From Leptobrachium leishanense (Eukaryota; Chordata; Amphibia; Anura; Megophryidae), in assembly GCA_009667805.1 (NCBI GenBank), contig CM019066.1:332946077-333010076 (forward strand): DNA of 64,000 nucleotides, given 5' to 3'. Positions 44,369 to 56,394 of this stretch are shown one piece after another (the first letter of the stretch is position 1; every line of letters begins with the position of its first letter). The notes under the pieces were generated by a model. It was not told the origin of the DNA. It searched no databases and saw nothing but the letters and a program-made list of their open reading frames with translations. Position numbers and translations under genes: made by a program.

Positions 44369-44410
44369 CTGATGAAGCTCAACGAAGACCAGAGCGATTG
44401 TAGAGGTGCT
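44369..44410 (+). other. Eroded hammerhead-like motif
   Basis: CTGATGA followed by a possible GCTC/GAGC stem and a degraded GAAAC box (gattg). Relic at best. Confidence 0.25.
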
Positions 44411-44782
44411 TCCGAGGCATTTCGACTCTGGACTGCGTATTAGGATGGGATCTGGCTGATATGATGATGTGAGATTAAACTCAGGGATCTAACGAAGATC
44501 AAGCCATGGACGTATTCCAAGCTGATATCTGTTCTCAACATGCGAATGTTTGGCACAGTATACTGTATATAAATTGTAGGTAGGATCTATAGTATGTACA
44601 TATAAAACAGTCTTTTAGAATCACATGGCAGCTGCAATTGCTACTAGACTTGGATGTAGATTGTAAACATTTGTGAGTGGTCCTGGAATACATTAATGGT
44701 CCACATGGAAGAGGGGCTGGTGCTTCTTTTGACCGTATCTCCATGCAAGTCCTTTAACAATGTATCTTTTCTTGCTGATTTG

Positions 44783-45032
44783 GGCCCGGTCAGACGAGCG
44801 TTTTTAAGAGCGTAACGACCGTCTGTGAGAGTGGACGTTCCTTCCACTCTGACGCCCGTCTGGCCACCTCGCTAAGAGCAGTTAGTGCGCTAAGTGCTGC
44901 ATGGTTCGATCCTCCTATTGAGGATGCGGTTTGCAGCCTCGTCGAACCCACGTCATAGCGTCACAACGCTGCGACTGACACCGGGAGGCACGTCAGTGTG
45001 GGCGCACATAGTGCGCTCGTCTGGCCCCGGCC
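44783..45032. mobile_element. Harbinger-family MITE, GACGAGCG subfamily
   Basis: Starts ggcccggtcagacgagcg and ends inverse; flanks TTG/TAA do not match. Internally shortened relative of 35232-35557. Confidence 0.75.
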
Positions 45033-45872
45033 TAAGGACATTATTTTATCCAACATGCAAATGTAAGCAACACGGCTCAGGGTTTGTGCTTATATTTCCT
45101 CAATTCCGAGTCTGATAATAGTCGTCATAAAACTGCATTATTGATAAGAGCGCTGATACTCCTCACTAGATGTTCCGTAATTAATCTGTTGGCAGCAAAA
45201 TGGTTAATATGCTCCCAGTCAAACAGGAGATAATTCAGCTTTATGTCATGTTCTACTTATTTGTAAGAAGATAAACATGTCAATATGCCCCCACCCTCTT
45301 ACTATCCCAGTCCCTAATATTGATGATTTCAATTGTTGCTGCTTTTTATGTCAGTTACCATTAACTTGCTGATGAAAGCAGAGAGACAGAGAAAATATTG
45401 TCTTGCTCTGTTTAATTAACATCACGCTAGTTGTCTGTACTACTAGATTAGCTTTGTTATTCTAGGTCTTCGCAGAATATAAAATGTATATTTGTACTAA
45501 TTATGAACATAGAGAGCGAGCACACATAAAATGTAGAATATCAAGTGAAGTATAAATTCTTTCAATTACATTTAGTTTCTCAATAAAATACACCCCCCCC
45601 CAATACCTCAGTCTGGGATATTAAAGATTTTGGGACCCTCCTACTGGATGCTGGAAGAATTCTTCGAGGTGGAGGATTCACCTCATCTTGGAAGTCTGTC
45701 AGTAGTCGCTGAACAGTCTTCTTATTCAGCTTGCCGTAGTGAGCTGCATAGTTTACGGGGGCGCCAGCTGGCCTTCAACCAGCCGGCACTAGTGGTTTCC
45801 TTCAGCTAGATTGCTCGGTGGCAGGGTTGGGGTCTGCAGGGGGTTACTAGTTAATCCCTCTTTTTCCTAGAG

Positions 45873-46063
45873 CAGTGGTTCCCAACCCTGGTCCTCAGGT
45901 CCCCCCAACAGGTCAGGTTTGCCAGATATCTGAAGCACAGCACGGTGCTATGGTGATATGATTTGCTGCTCAGTGATTGCAGGATTCAGTCTGCATTTAT
46001 CCAAGGAGATCCATAAAACCTGGCCTGTTGTGGGTACTTGAGGATCGCGGTTGGGAACCAATG
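45873..46063. mobile_element. hAT-Charlie-like MITE
   Basis: CAGTGGTTCCCAACC on the left, inverted CATTGGTTCCCAACC on the right, perfect 8-bp duplication TCCTAGAG (45865-45872, 46064-46071). 191 bp. Confidence 0.88.
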
Positions 46064-46444
46064 TCCTAGAGCATTCCTTTAAGTGTAAATGATGGTGCTA
46101 GCTATTTCATAACCGCTGAGACCTCTTTTCTTTTCAGTGACAGTAACTCCTAACAGTATTCCAAAAAACACACATTTGATAAATCTGAAATTTTTGTGGT
46201 CCTGATTTCGGATAAGGGGTGCTCTAATTACCTTTTTTAAAAAATAAAAAAAAATCCATTTGAGGCTCTTGATTCAAGGTCATGCATGTGAATGACTTTT
46301 TCCATCTCCACATGTCACCAGGTATGTGCATTTTATCACTGTCATGCCTTCAACATGTGCCCCATGTCATCCTCATCGTATGTCTGTCCAATATAACGGG
46401 TTCTATACTAAACAGGACATTTCATGTTGGATAAGTGTCTTTAA

Positions 46445-46723
46445 CCCTTTGACACTGCGGGAAGTTCTATGACGTCTGGCAGCGGGTGGCTCTTGATGAC
46501 GCGGGGCATAGAGGTATGCCCCACCGACTTCAATGGGCCGCCTTAGCCCCTCCCTGCAGCCGGCACACTGAACTCAGGCCGTCCCCCTGCAGCCAATGAA
46601 GCATATTGGCTGCGTGGGCGGGTCAAATTAGCGACCCATGATGGCAACTGGCGGCGAGGCGTACCTGTATGCCTCACAGGCGTTAACCCTCGCCCGATGG
46701 GCGACGCCCATCCATCATTAAAG
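46445..46723. mobile_element. piggyBac-like MITE
   Basis: TTAACCCTTTGACACTGC on the left and inverted TTAACCCTTTAATGATGG on the right. TTAA with CCCTTT ends is characteristic of piggyBac-type elements. No transposase. Confidence 0.65.
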
Positions 46724-46727
46724 GGTT

Positions 46728-47785
46728 AAGGACTCCACTGAAAGAACCAAGAAAACATGGGCTCTGTTAGAACTAGTGAGCCATTACTAATAACGACCCC
46801 ACTCATGCCAAGTCTGCAAACTCCCATTTCGGCTGGTCTGTTACAGGTTTCCAAGATAACTCGTTATTTTCGATTGCAAAAAATTACCAGCTGTGATTTT
46901 TTTGATTTTTTTATTTTAACGCAAAATAGATACTCCCAAACTCTTCTGCTCTCACCAATCATTCTGTGACGAAGGGGACGGCTGCTGCCTCCTCTGTCCA
47001 TAGATGAAAAAGACAATGGCCTGCCCCATGCAATTCCTCAAGATTACATACAGTCAATGTGGAGCCTGACTCAGGAGTCTCTCCGTAGACTCCAGGAAAG
47101 GGTATCAGCGAGCGGCACGCTGCCCCCTGCCAGTCTCATTTAGAAGCTCCCTTGTATTATGAGCTAACATAGCGACTCAAAGTAACAGAGCGTAACAGAT
47201 GGCGTAATAGAGGCGGTAATAGTGAGCCGCTGATACTTGAGGGCTTGTCCCATTTTTTTGGGGGGGGTTTGGAGCTTCCTTTTACCGGCTTAGCTGGTAT
47301 AGGGACCAAGGTTTTCAAGAAGTTTGGCAACCCAACCCAAAGTTTAAACTTGTAATGCATACTAATATCTGTCCAGTAGATAAAAGTGCTTCTTGTGCCG
47401 CATGAAGATGTAATGCACCATCAGAATTAATAGGTTTTATACAATTACATCATCTGCTTCTTCGGGACAGATAACTGGAAATGCAGGCCATCCAGATAAC
47501 AGTTGACAGTTCTGCCTCCTTCAACTACAACAATTACCGTTACTATTAATAACCTTAGTCAGACTTAGGGATACACTTTAAGGACTAACGGCTGTATTTT
47601 GTTTGGAAATTAATAGGAAGATGTATCGCTGTTCCATCAGATACTCAAGATTTGCTCAAGGGGACAAGATTGAAATATGTGTATTTTAATCCTTTTTTTC
47701 TAACCTCACACAGCAGTGCAATTTTTTTAATCACTGCAGTGATTAATGTTTCATCTGCAAAAAATTAGCTCCGTTGACTCCCTGA
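46728..47785. other. Unassigned intergenic sequence
   Basis: No repeat ends or coding region recognised. Confidence 0.4.
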
Positions 47786-47789
47786 ATAT

Positions 47790-49080
47790 ACCGAATGAGC
47801 AGGTTTTTCCATCAATGGATTTCTTCTTCCCCTTATGGCACGGCAGTGGCATCACAAGGGGGGGGCGGGGGTGCGGCCTGCACCGGGTGACACCACCCCT
47901 AGGGTGACACCCTAAAAAAATGTTGTTGTTTTTTTTTTTTACACAAAGTATTTTACCAGGAAGGATACACAGGGATTTCTCTCATTTTCAAGTTTGGTAA
48001 GGCTGGCACTTTCCAGGCGGCAAAAAAATCCACCACTAAAGGGGTTATTCACAGTGCACCCAAATGACACCGACATTTCAGTGTTCTGTTGTTCCCTGCA
48101 CTTCGGGGAGTCAAATTTCCCCACCCTGCGGTGAATTCACCACTGATCGCAGGGTCCCCAAAGTGCAGGAATGCCACCGCAAACCCGTCGCCCTCTGTTT
48201 TTAAAAAAACTACTGAGCGAAAATGTCTGGAATTAACAAAAAAAAATTCCTATGAATGATAATAAAAAGGTCTGGTACAGAAGAAAGGAAATCCGCTATT
48301 AAAAAAAAAAAGGAAAAAAATTCAGAAAAATGCCTAAAGCCCTAAAAGATACAAAAAAAATCAATAGACTTTTTACTGCAGATTAAAATAATAAACAGTT
48401 TATCAGATATTGGTTAAAAATGGGAATATTGTTAACATTGAAGCCTATGGGTTTCGCCTGAATAAACCTGCCGAATGAAACCATTCTACATCAGGACATT
48501 TCTTTGCTGTTCGGTTTCTCTGAACAGATTTACCATTACTTCTCTATGGGGACTTTCACTGCCTTCGAACAGGCACCGTGCTTGCTGGCAGTTTGCCAAA
48601 ATTTGTGTGTGAGCATATCACAGAGCTCCACAGCAATAAACCGCACAGTAATGTGCACTGTGTATGAGCATTCAGTGTTATATGGGAGTACTGATGAGTA
48701 AGTATGAGTAAGAGTAGTTAAAAAAAGAAACCGTAAAACTCGGGGGGGGGGTGACACCATAAATTACCGCACCGGGTGACACAACCATAGTGACGCCACT
48801 GTGGCACGGGCATATTCCAAGATGGCAATGCCAGGATTCACTGTTCTCAAATTGTGCAAGAGTGGTTCAGGTAGCATGAGACATCATTTTCACACATGGA
48901 TTGGCCACCACACAGTCCGGACCTTAACCCCATTGACAATCTTTGGGATAATGTGCTGGAGAAGACTTTACACAACGTCTGACTCTCCCATCAGCAATTC
49001 AAGAACTTGACCACACGTTAATGCATTTCAGGACGGAAATAAATGTTGTGGCATTGCATAAGCTTATTGACATGATGCCA
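47790..49080 (+). pseudogene. Old Tc1-like transposase relic split by a hAT insertion
   Basis: After 48801 the plus strand encodes recognisable pieces (GIFQDGNARIH, then [17 protein letters not shown]) with frame breaks and stops. The catalytic D-D-E/D neighbourhood [10 protein letters not shown] is typical of Tc1/mariner transposases. Sequence just before 47844 reads toward the same protein, so the hAT element at 47844-48801 sits inside it. Clearly dead. Confidence 0.65.
47844..48801. mobile_element. hAT-type non-autonomous element
   Basis: CAGTGGCATCACAAGG left, inverted CAGTGGCGTCACTATGG right, perfect 8-bp duplication TGGCACGG (47836-47843, 48802-48809). The interior includes a reversed CAGGG-family MITE (about 48040-48545) and a relative of the 55-bp unit seen at 17455-17605. 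Confidence 0.88.
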
Positions 49081-49130
49081 TGGTGAATGTGTGCCGTAAT
49101 CAAAGCAAAGGCAGCCCAATGATATATTAA

Positions 49131-49638
49131 CCACTTGGCTCAGCGCGTCCTGCCAAGTGTTCCTCCTGTGCTACGGACGCGCTGAGCGCGTCCTAGCACA
49201 GGAGGCAGCAATCAGCTGGGATTCCGGCTAATTGCTGGTCCCGCCGTTACAGGCTGACGTCATCTAGCATGTCAGCCCGGTACTCCGGGACGCCGGGGAG
49301 GAGGATAGATGTCATTGCGGCAGCGCGATGACATCTATTTCATGCGCCCCCCCACGAGTGCGGAGGAGGTGCCTGAAAGGGAGGGGGAGGTCCTTCGGAC
49401 CTCTGAAGGACCCCCCCCCTCCCGATCGCCAGGGCCAGTAGCTGAAGGCAGGCACGGTTTGGAAGTGCACATCCTGCCCTTCCAAACCATGCCTGCCTTT
49501 AACCCCTTGGGTGCCGGATCACGATTCAGCGCCGAAAAGCGCCGAATCGTGATCCTCTCCCGGAGCTGGCCGACATCTTGGATGTCGGCCAAGCTTCCGG
49601 TAATGCCCCCTGACGACTGGCGTCATCGTGCATAGCGC
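49131..49638. mobile_element. piggyBac-like element, truncated on the right
   Basis: TTAA at 49127-49130 followed by an imperfect ccacttggctcagcgcgtcc start. Internal hairpins at about 49443-49500 and gccgacatcttggatgtcgg near 49568 give the same architecture as 25523-26665. The right end is not found. Confidence 0.5.
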
Positions 49639-50089
49639 GAAAGAATATTAAAGTGAACCCATCGCCAAGATATAAAAATAATAAATTTGTATCTACAGAC
49701 GGAGAATACTAGTGACTATAGAAATAAATAAATTGCCCACTTAGTATGCTCGTTATGTAATCAATATGAAAAATAGCTTGTGACTCTTTCCTGATGTAAA
49801 ATTATAATTTATTGCATTCTAATGAGATTGCTTATGATTTGGTCATACACATTGTGCATTCAGAGATTGCCCCTATTAACTGTTTCACTACTAATAGTAA
49901 ATGTTAATTTTTACAAAAACATTTATTTGAAATGTAGTAAACACTAAAATGTACGATAAAATAACAGTTTTGCTTCTAGATTGTTTTTCTGAGATAATAA
50001 AGTAATATAAAGGACTTATTTCAATATTTTTCCTTTGCAAAATCATTGTTTGGATGGAAGCATCGCTAGATAGCTGCGCCTGGCGTGAG

Positions 50090-50895
50090 AGAAACGGTGA
50101 GTAAAACTCAGTGGAAATAAACCCATCAGTGAAATGTAAGAGAATACCCTGCTGTTCGGAGGTTTCATTCGGCAGGTTTATTAAGACGAATCCCATAGGC
50201 TTCAATGTTAAAAATATTCCTGGTTTTTTTTCAATATCTAGTAAACCATTCTTTTAATCTGCAGCAAAAAGTCTCTTTATTTATTGATTTCTTTTTTGTT
50301 TAGGGTCCTTTAGGCATTTTTCAGGATTTTTTCGGCAAAATAATTTTTTCCGTATTTTTTTTTTTTAAATAGCGTTATTCTTTTTTCTGTAACAGACCTT
50401 GTTATTATCATTCATAGGATCTTATATGTTAATTCCAGACATTTTCGTTCTGTAGTTTTTTTGCAAACAGCGTTTCAATCTTGACACTTTCAATAGTTTT
50501 TTTGTTAGTTTTTTTTTCCTGTCCGACGGCTTGTCGGCTTTCTCCTGCGTCTGGTTGGCGCTGTGTGCGGCGGCTCGTTGGCTGTATTTGGCAGTCCTCA
50601 GGCTGGTTCGCGGCGGTTGTCCATAGTGTTGGCGGCGGTAATTTATTTGCGGTAATAATTTATTGGATCCGATAATTGCAGTGACATTTTTAAAGAGAAA
50701 CGGCGCAGACGCGCCGAAATGATCAGATCCGATCATTTTGGCGGTTTTGTGACTTTTTTTTTCATTCGGCGGCATTGTGGCGGTTTTTCCCTGCAATCTG
50801 CAGACCCTGCGGTGAATGCAGAATTCACCACAGGGTGGGGAAATTTCATTCCCCGAAGTGCAGGGAACGACAGAGCACCGAAATGTTGGCGACGG
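50090..50895. mobile_element. CAGGG-family MITE, both ends degraded
   Basis: Shares the gaatcccataggcttcaatg block, T-rich centre and ttcaccacagggt palindrome with 28046-28958. Neither terminal repeat is clean. Open frames on both strands are not coding. Confidence 0.5.
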
Positions 50896-51468
50896 AATGG
50901 GTTTAGATCTGTTTAGAACAGCTTCTACGTTGATCTGGCCCTGCATGAAGCTTGGGTAAAACCAAATTGAACAACTGGAATGTTAGTGAGGAATGACTCC
51001 CTGGAATGTTTTGTGTTTTCTAACATGACTGTATATAATCGTAGCAATGCGTATATGAATATGTAGTGGTGACCTTTGCACAGCAGTTTTCCTGGAAGTT
51101 TCAGTACTTTATTCCTTGGAAATGATGACATATTAATTTATTCCCTTTGATTATAGTAAACTTTTCTTATTTAAAACTCCTATCAGGGATTGTAAAAGGC
51201 GTTTTTGACATTTCACAAGACGTTGGGCTGTAATGGGATTTGCATGGAGCTTAGTAAACACTGGTCAGAGCTGGTCAGCTGGGATTCCTATCTCTGTTTT
51301 TACACCATATAGTCCATCTTAATATACATGCAGAAAATCCCTCAAGAAAATGGATATTAAAATAAATTTCTTTCAATGTCAAATTGACAAAATGAAGAAC
51401 TTGCAAGATTCAGCAGGAAAGCTGCGCCAATACAAGATTTTATTACTGTAGCCGGTGACTGCCCAATA
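50896..51468. other. Unassigned intergenic sequence
   Basis: AT-rich; nothing recognised. Confidence 0.4.
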
Positions 51469-51471
51469 TAA

Positions 51472-51907
51472 GGCTAGGGTCAGACTGAGGCAGTGCGAAC
51501 GCGCGTTCTGGCGCACATAATCACGGCCGCACTAGCAGCAGATGACGGGCAATGACAGCCAATATACGAAGTACGGTCGCACAAAAGTCCGGCCGCGCAA
51601 CGCAAGTGGAAAATGAACGCATTTTTTCGAGAACGTTAAACCGCTGGTACTGACGTACAGAGTGCGCTGCGGCCGCATAGCAGCGTGTGTGCGTGATTAG
51701 GAGATGTCAGACGCTGCTAGTGTGCGGCCAACATAACGTTCAAACAGCCGGATTTCCCTAGACTTCTTTTTACCCCATCGTCATGAAATACGTCCAGAAT
51801 TGCGCATCGTCTGACCACTTAAGCGTATTCTGTGAAAAAATGCGTGCGCACGCATCGACGTACATTTTGACGGTGGCCGCAGAAAATGCGCTCATCTGTC
51901 CCTAGCC
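51472..51907. mobile_element. Harbinger-family MITE (deletion derivative)
   Basis: GGCTAGGGTCAGACTGAGGC end and inverse, TAA duplication (51469-51471, 51908-51910). Confidence 0.92.
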
Positions 51908-52002
51908 TAAAACGACACCTCCAAATGACCACTGGTGGTCCCATTTTTGACACTCCTTCCTGCAAAGGAACAGGAAAAGTTTAAAGTTTAAATACTCTAG
52001 AG

Positions 52003-52167
52003 CAGTGTTTCCCAAACCTGTCCTCACAACCTGCTGACAGGTCAGGTTTGCCAGATATGTGAAGCACAGCACAGGTGATATGATTTGCTGCTCAGTGATT
52101 GCAGGATTCAGTCTGCATTTCCCCAAGGTGATCTGTAAAATCTGGCCTGGTTGAGGGTCCCGAGTAC
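52003..52167. mobile_element. hAT-Charlie-like MITE, right end lost
   Basis: CAGTGTTTCCCAAACC start and interior shared with 45873-46063. The expected inverted end is missing where the next element begins. Confidence 0.6.
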
Positions 52168-52682
52168 CAGCGGCGTATTGTGGGTTGTCAGCGCCTGGGG
52201 CAAGGCAAGAATTGTGCGCCCCCCAACCTGTGGACACGGTAACACACCCTGATTCCCTTCTACCAGTACAGTATTGACCCCCGTTACCCCACAAGCACAT
52301 GTATTGTATATTCACAAAATACTGATATAATAACAAAATGAAACACACATGCCCCCACGGTACACCACTGCTACCAGTCACCCTGTCCCAGTATACCCTA
52401 GCATAGTTCCACTCTCACACTATACCCAGTCACTCTCTCCTCCAGTCATCCCCTCACTGTGTGTTGGTTACGCTGCTCTGGGGGGGCTGTCAAGGGGGCA
52501 TAGTGGAAACCGTATTTTGAATGTGCTGCAGGGCAGGTGCCTCCCTTCCTCCTTCCTGTTCAGTGGCTGCAGGGCTGCCAGCGGCGTGGGGCTGGCCCAG
52601 GGCTTCAAGGGGGGCTGACAAGTATGGTACAGGGTGTTCCGTCAGATAATGCTGCACTGCTTCACGTGACTCATGTCAGCGT

Positions 52683-53943
52683 TAACATAGAAACATAGAA
52701 AAATGACGGCAGATAAGAACCTTTCGGCCCATCTAGTCTGCCCAATTACATGGATACTTTACCTGGATTTATCTTTTGTTTAGGATAGCCTTATGCCTAT
52801 CCCATGCTTGCTTAAATTCAATTACTGTTTTGGCCTCTACCACTTCTACTGGAAGACTGTTCCATGTATCCACCACCCTCTCAGTAAAATAATGCTTTCT
52901 GATGTTACTTTTAAACCTTTGCCCCTCTAATCTAAGACTATGTCCTCTTGTTTTGCTACTTTGTTTCCTTTTAAATATACTCCCTTCCTCTACCTTGTGG
53001 ATTCCCTTTACGTATTTAAATGTTTCTATCATATCTCCTCTGTCTCGTCTTTTTTCCAAGCTGTACATGTTAAGATCATTAAGCCTTTCCTGGTAACTTT
53101 TCTCCTTCAAGCCGTACACCATTTTAGTAGCCCTTCTCTGAACTCTCTCTAAGATGTCTATATCCTTCTGGAGATACGGTCTCCAGTACTGCACACAGTA
53201 CTCCAAGTGAGGTCTCACCAGTGCTCTGTACAGTGGCATGAGCACTTCCCTTTTCCTAATGCTAATACCTCTCCCTACACAACCAAGCATTCTGCCAGCA
53301 TTTCCTGCTGCTCTATTACATTGACTACTTACCCTTAGATCCTCTGAAATAATGACCCCTAAATCCCTTTCCTCAGATGTTGAGGTTAGGACTGTATCAA
53401 ATATTCTATATACAGCCCTTGGGTTTTTACGTCCCAGGTGCATTATCTTGCACTTATCCACATTAAAACTCAATTGCCACAACTCCGACCATTTTTTTAG
53501 TTTACCTAAATCATTTGTCATTTGGCTGATCCCTCCAGGAACGTCAACCCTGTTGCAAATCTTTGTGTCATCAGCAAAAAGACATACTTTTCCATTAATA
53601 CCTTCTGCAATATCACTAACAAAAATATTAAATAGAATGGGTCCAAGTACTGACCCCTGAGGTACCCCACTGGTAACAAGACCTTGCGCCGAATAAACTC
53701 CATTTACCACAACCCTCTGTTGCCTGTCACTCAGCCACTGCCTAATCCATTCAACAATATTGGAATCCAAGCTCAAAGATTGCAATTTATTGATAAGCCT
53801 TCTATGCGGAACAGTATCAAAAGCCTTACTGAAATCTAAATAAGCAATGTCTACTGCACCACCTGTGTCTATTATTTTTGTTACCCAATCAAAAAAATCA
53901 ATAAGATTAGTTTGGCATGATCTCCCTGAGGTAAACGAGGAGT
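52683..53943 (-). mobile_element. CR1 LINE, 5'-truncated
   Basis: The 3' end at 52683 carries the tctatgtttctatg-type tail on the minus strand. The 5' limit near 53943 is where similarity to the RT stops. Retains 3' UTR and two-thirds of the RT domain. Confidence 0.85.
52769..53943 (-). CDS. CR1 reverse transcriptase, C-terminal part
   Basis: The frame is open to KAILNKR at 52769 with no stop. The region covers RT motifs after the fingers: SGRSCQTNLI, YLDFSKAFDTV (first catalytic Asp), SGVPQGSVLGPILF, FADD (about 127-130 of the open frame), then the CR1 thumb-like tail (RVQRRATKMV, LNMYSLEKRRDRGDMIETFK, FTERVVDTWNSLP). The endonuclease domain and the N-terminal part of RT are absent, so this is a fragment that cannot retrotranspose alone. 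The intact frame suggests a young insertion. CR1 reverse transcribes its own mRNA at the target site in the nucleus. Confidence 0.92.
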
Positions 53944-54259
53944 TAGGACAGGACAAGAATTTTCTGTCTTGGTCCTCCCTTCTGGACGCTGAGTGCTAAG
54001 TCACCGCTGGCGTCGCAAAACTGGAGACTGCCCGTGCAAGGGCCTCTCACGGACACCAGTATCTGTGAGAAGACACTTTGCTGATCCCTGCTGGAAAATA
54101 TTAGTGATTCAAATTTCTTTTGAAATTTTGCACCCCTAAGAAAATTGCGCCCGGGCGACCGCCCCCGAGGCCCCCCCCCCACACTATGCCACTGCCTGCG
54201 GGGAACGAAAGAGCACTGAAATTCCGGTGCAATATCGGTGCTCTTTCAATAACCTTGTA

Positions 54260-55063
54260 AGTGTTAAAAACTAAATGAGGTAAATGGATTAAAAAACTAA
54301 AAGTAGAATGTAACAAGATTTTTTTTTAGTGCAATGTTTATACTATACTATAAATTAGGCAACTACAGTTAATCTTTTCTGAAGTTCCTCTGGGGCACCT
54401 CAACAGATTGGTAGACTTGTCACTGAAATTTTGGCCACTGGGAAGAAGGGGGAGTGCCATGTCTTTGCCAGGATTCTTCGGTAGACTTCCTGGACCTCTA
54501 CCTTTACAGCCCTGTCTGTTTCCTGTCTGAAAAGTAGTTCTTAGGCTGATTTTCACAAAAGATTGGAAGTAGAGTGAATTTCAGAGCAAACCACTTGGCC
54601 CATCAAATTTGCAAACAGATTTCCAGCAAGGAGCTGTCGGAGGCCTCCATAGGTGCTCCAGGAGTTCCCCAGGTCGTTTTCATTCCCGAAGCCCAATACA
54701 AAAAGACAAATCCATCCCTATAGAAACTTCCAGAATGCAAAATATAACTTTTGCCTGGGAAAATGTATTGTTTATTTTGAGAAATTTTCTGATAGGCTTA
54801 AGCAGAGTTGCATGCAGAAAGCATAGTGCCCTAATCAGGTTACCAGTTTTGTGCCCACCCAGTTGCCGAGGCACAGTTTATCTGTGAAGTGCCAAACATG
54901 AGAGCTGTCATTAAGGGTATAAATGAAGGTCACTTGCGTAATAATAATGTCAATATTTTAAACCAAGGAAACGTTATAATGTTCAATTTTTATTTTAAAA
55001 CAAAAAAATGTGTGATACACATCATTACAAAATGTACTGTCCTGAATCAATTATTTGTCTTTC
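54260..55063. other. Unassigned intergenic sequence
   Basis: 54195-54255 looks like the end of a CAGGG-family MITE. The remainder is unrecognised. Confidence 0.35.
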
Positions 55064-55066
55064 TTA

Positions 55067-55396
55067 GACCGGTGTTAGATGAGCACACTAGGTGCGCACG
55101 AACTGACGTGCCTACTGGCGTCCATCACAGCGATGTGACGCTGCAACGGGCCGGTCACACACTGTAGCGCGAGCATGAATTGCACGCACTGCAAGCGTCT
55201 GTGCACAAAGCCTCCCCGTCAAACTGCTAAATAAACGGGGCTGCAAAGCGTGCTTCTCCATAGGAGGATGGAGCCTTGCAGCGCTGAGCGCACTAACTGC
55301 ACGCAGCAAGGCGGCCAGACGGGCGTCGAGTGGAAGGCACGAGCACTCTCACAGTCTTTCCTTCCGCTCTCCAAAGACGCTCGTCTGACCCCGGCC
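55067..55396. mobile_element. Harbinger-family MITE, GACGAGCG subfamily (inverted)
   Basis: Left gaccggtgttagatgagc, right inverted ggccggggtcagacgagc, TTA duplication (55064-55066, 55397-55399). Confidence 0.85.
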
Positions 55397-55399
55397 TTA

Positions 55400-56390
55400 T
55401 TCATGAGGAGTCTTCCCTTTATAACAGAGTAAGATATAGTAAAAAAAACAAGGTAGCAAGTAGTTCAGCACCTCCTCCCCAGATATATTTTATGGCCGTT
55501 TCTGCATAGAAGGTATTGGGTCATCCTATATCTATGCAATGCAATGGGGGGACAAAAATGTCCATTTTGCATGTTGAGATGTATTTTGCAGGCATATTAT
55601 TTCGATGAATTCTGATGTTTCCTTCTCCTAAAGTGCTGTTGAATGTGTTCGTTTTGGGAGTTTTAAATATAACATTCAATAAACCTGTCCACTTGACTTG
55701 AAGAAGCCCTTGCCTTGGTGGTGTGTTTCGAAAGAACACAAGACAGATCATTCCTGGAATTTATATGTCTCGCTTTCACTTGAGCAGCCCTTGCGCAGAA
55801 ATATATAGTTTTTTTTTTATGAAAGCAAAAAATCATATTGGTTTCACTTAGTTTTCTCTTGGCACATTGTTTACGTTTAGGCAGTGCTAATACATAACCC
55901 GGTTATAAGTACTATAATTATATTTACTTATTTATGATCGTGGTAACAGTCAGCTCTGCTTTCAATTTAACACATCGATGGTTACTACGACATATCAGAT
56001 TCTGCAAGTATAAAAAATGTTAATAACATCTGAAATACCACATTCATTGGCCACAGAGAGGTGTTTCTTGGTGTCATAGATTTTAACCGAATCCAGGTGT
56101 CAGGAAACACATGTGATCACCGGCAAATAAACAGATTAATCATAATGATTATAATTAAACATTGTTCATTGCGGGATTTAGATGACCATGCTGGTTAAAA
56201 TGCATTTTTAAGGGGTACGGTCTCTAAAACTGTAGTCTGATTTCATGTATACATTTTAAAATTTCCGATAAAAATGCTACGAATGGCCAAGTTTACTATT
56301 GTTCTTTATTCCCTCATTTCATTTTATGAACTAAATCATATTAGCTATTTAATACTAATTTTATAATTCTAAAGTCTCATAGATAATCCA
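55400..56390. other. Unassigned intergenic sequence
   Basis: AT-rich, with a possible eroded hammerhead-like retroposon motif near 55700-55740. No gene seen. Confidence 0.35.
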
Positions 56391-56394
56391 AGCA

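Larger units (their letters stand above)
52168..54194. mobile_element. Possible hAT-type element containing a CR1 insertion
   Basis: Left CAGCGGCGTATTGTGGG, right inverted CAGTGGCATAGTGTGGG. The two ends match each other, but the 8-bp flanks do not, so the pairing is tentative. The CR1 segment 52683-53943 would be nested. Confidence 0.4.

Noticed and set aside
45600..45790. Possible transposase fragment on the minus strand (NKKTVQRLLTDFQDE)
   Set aside because: Too short to assign to any family with confidence.
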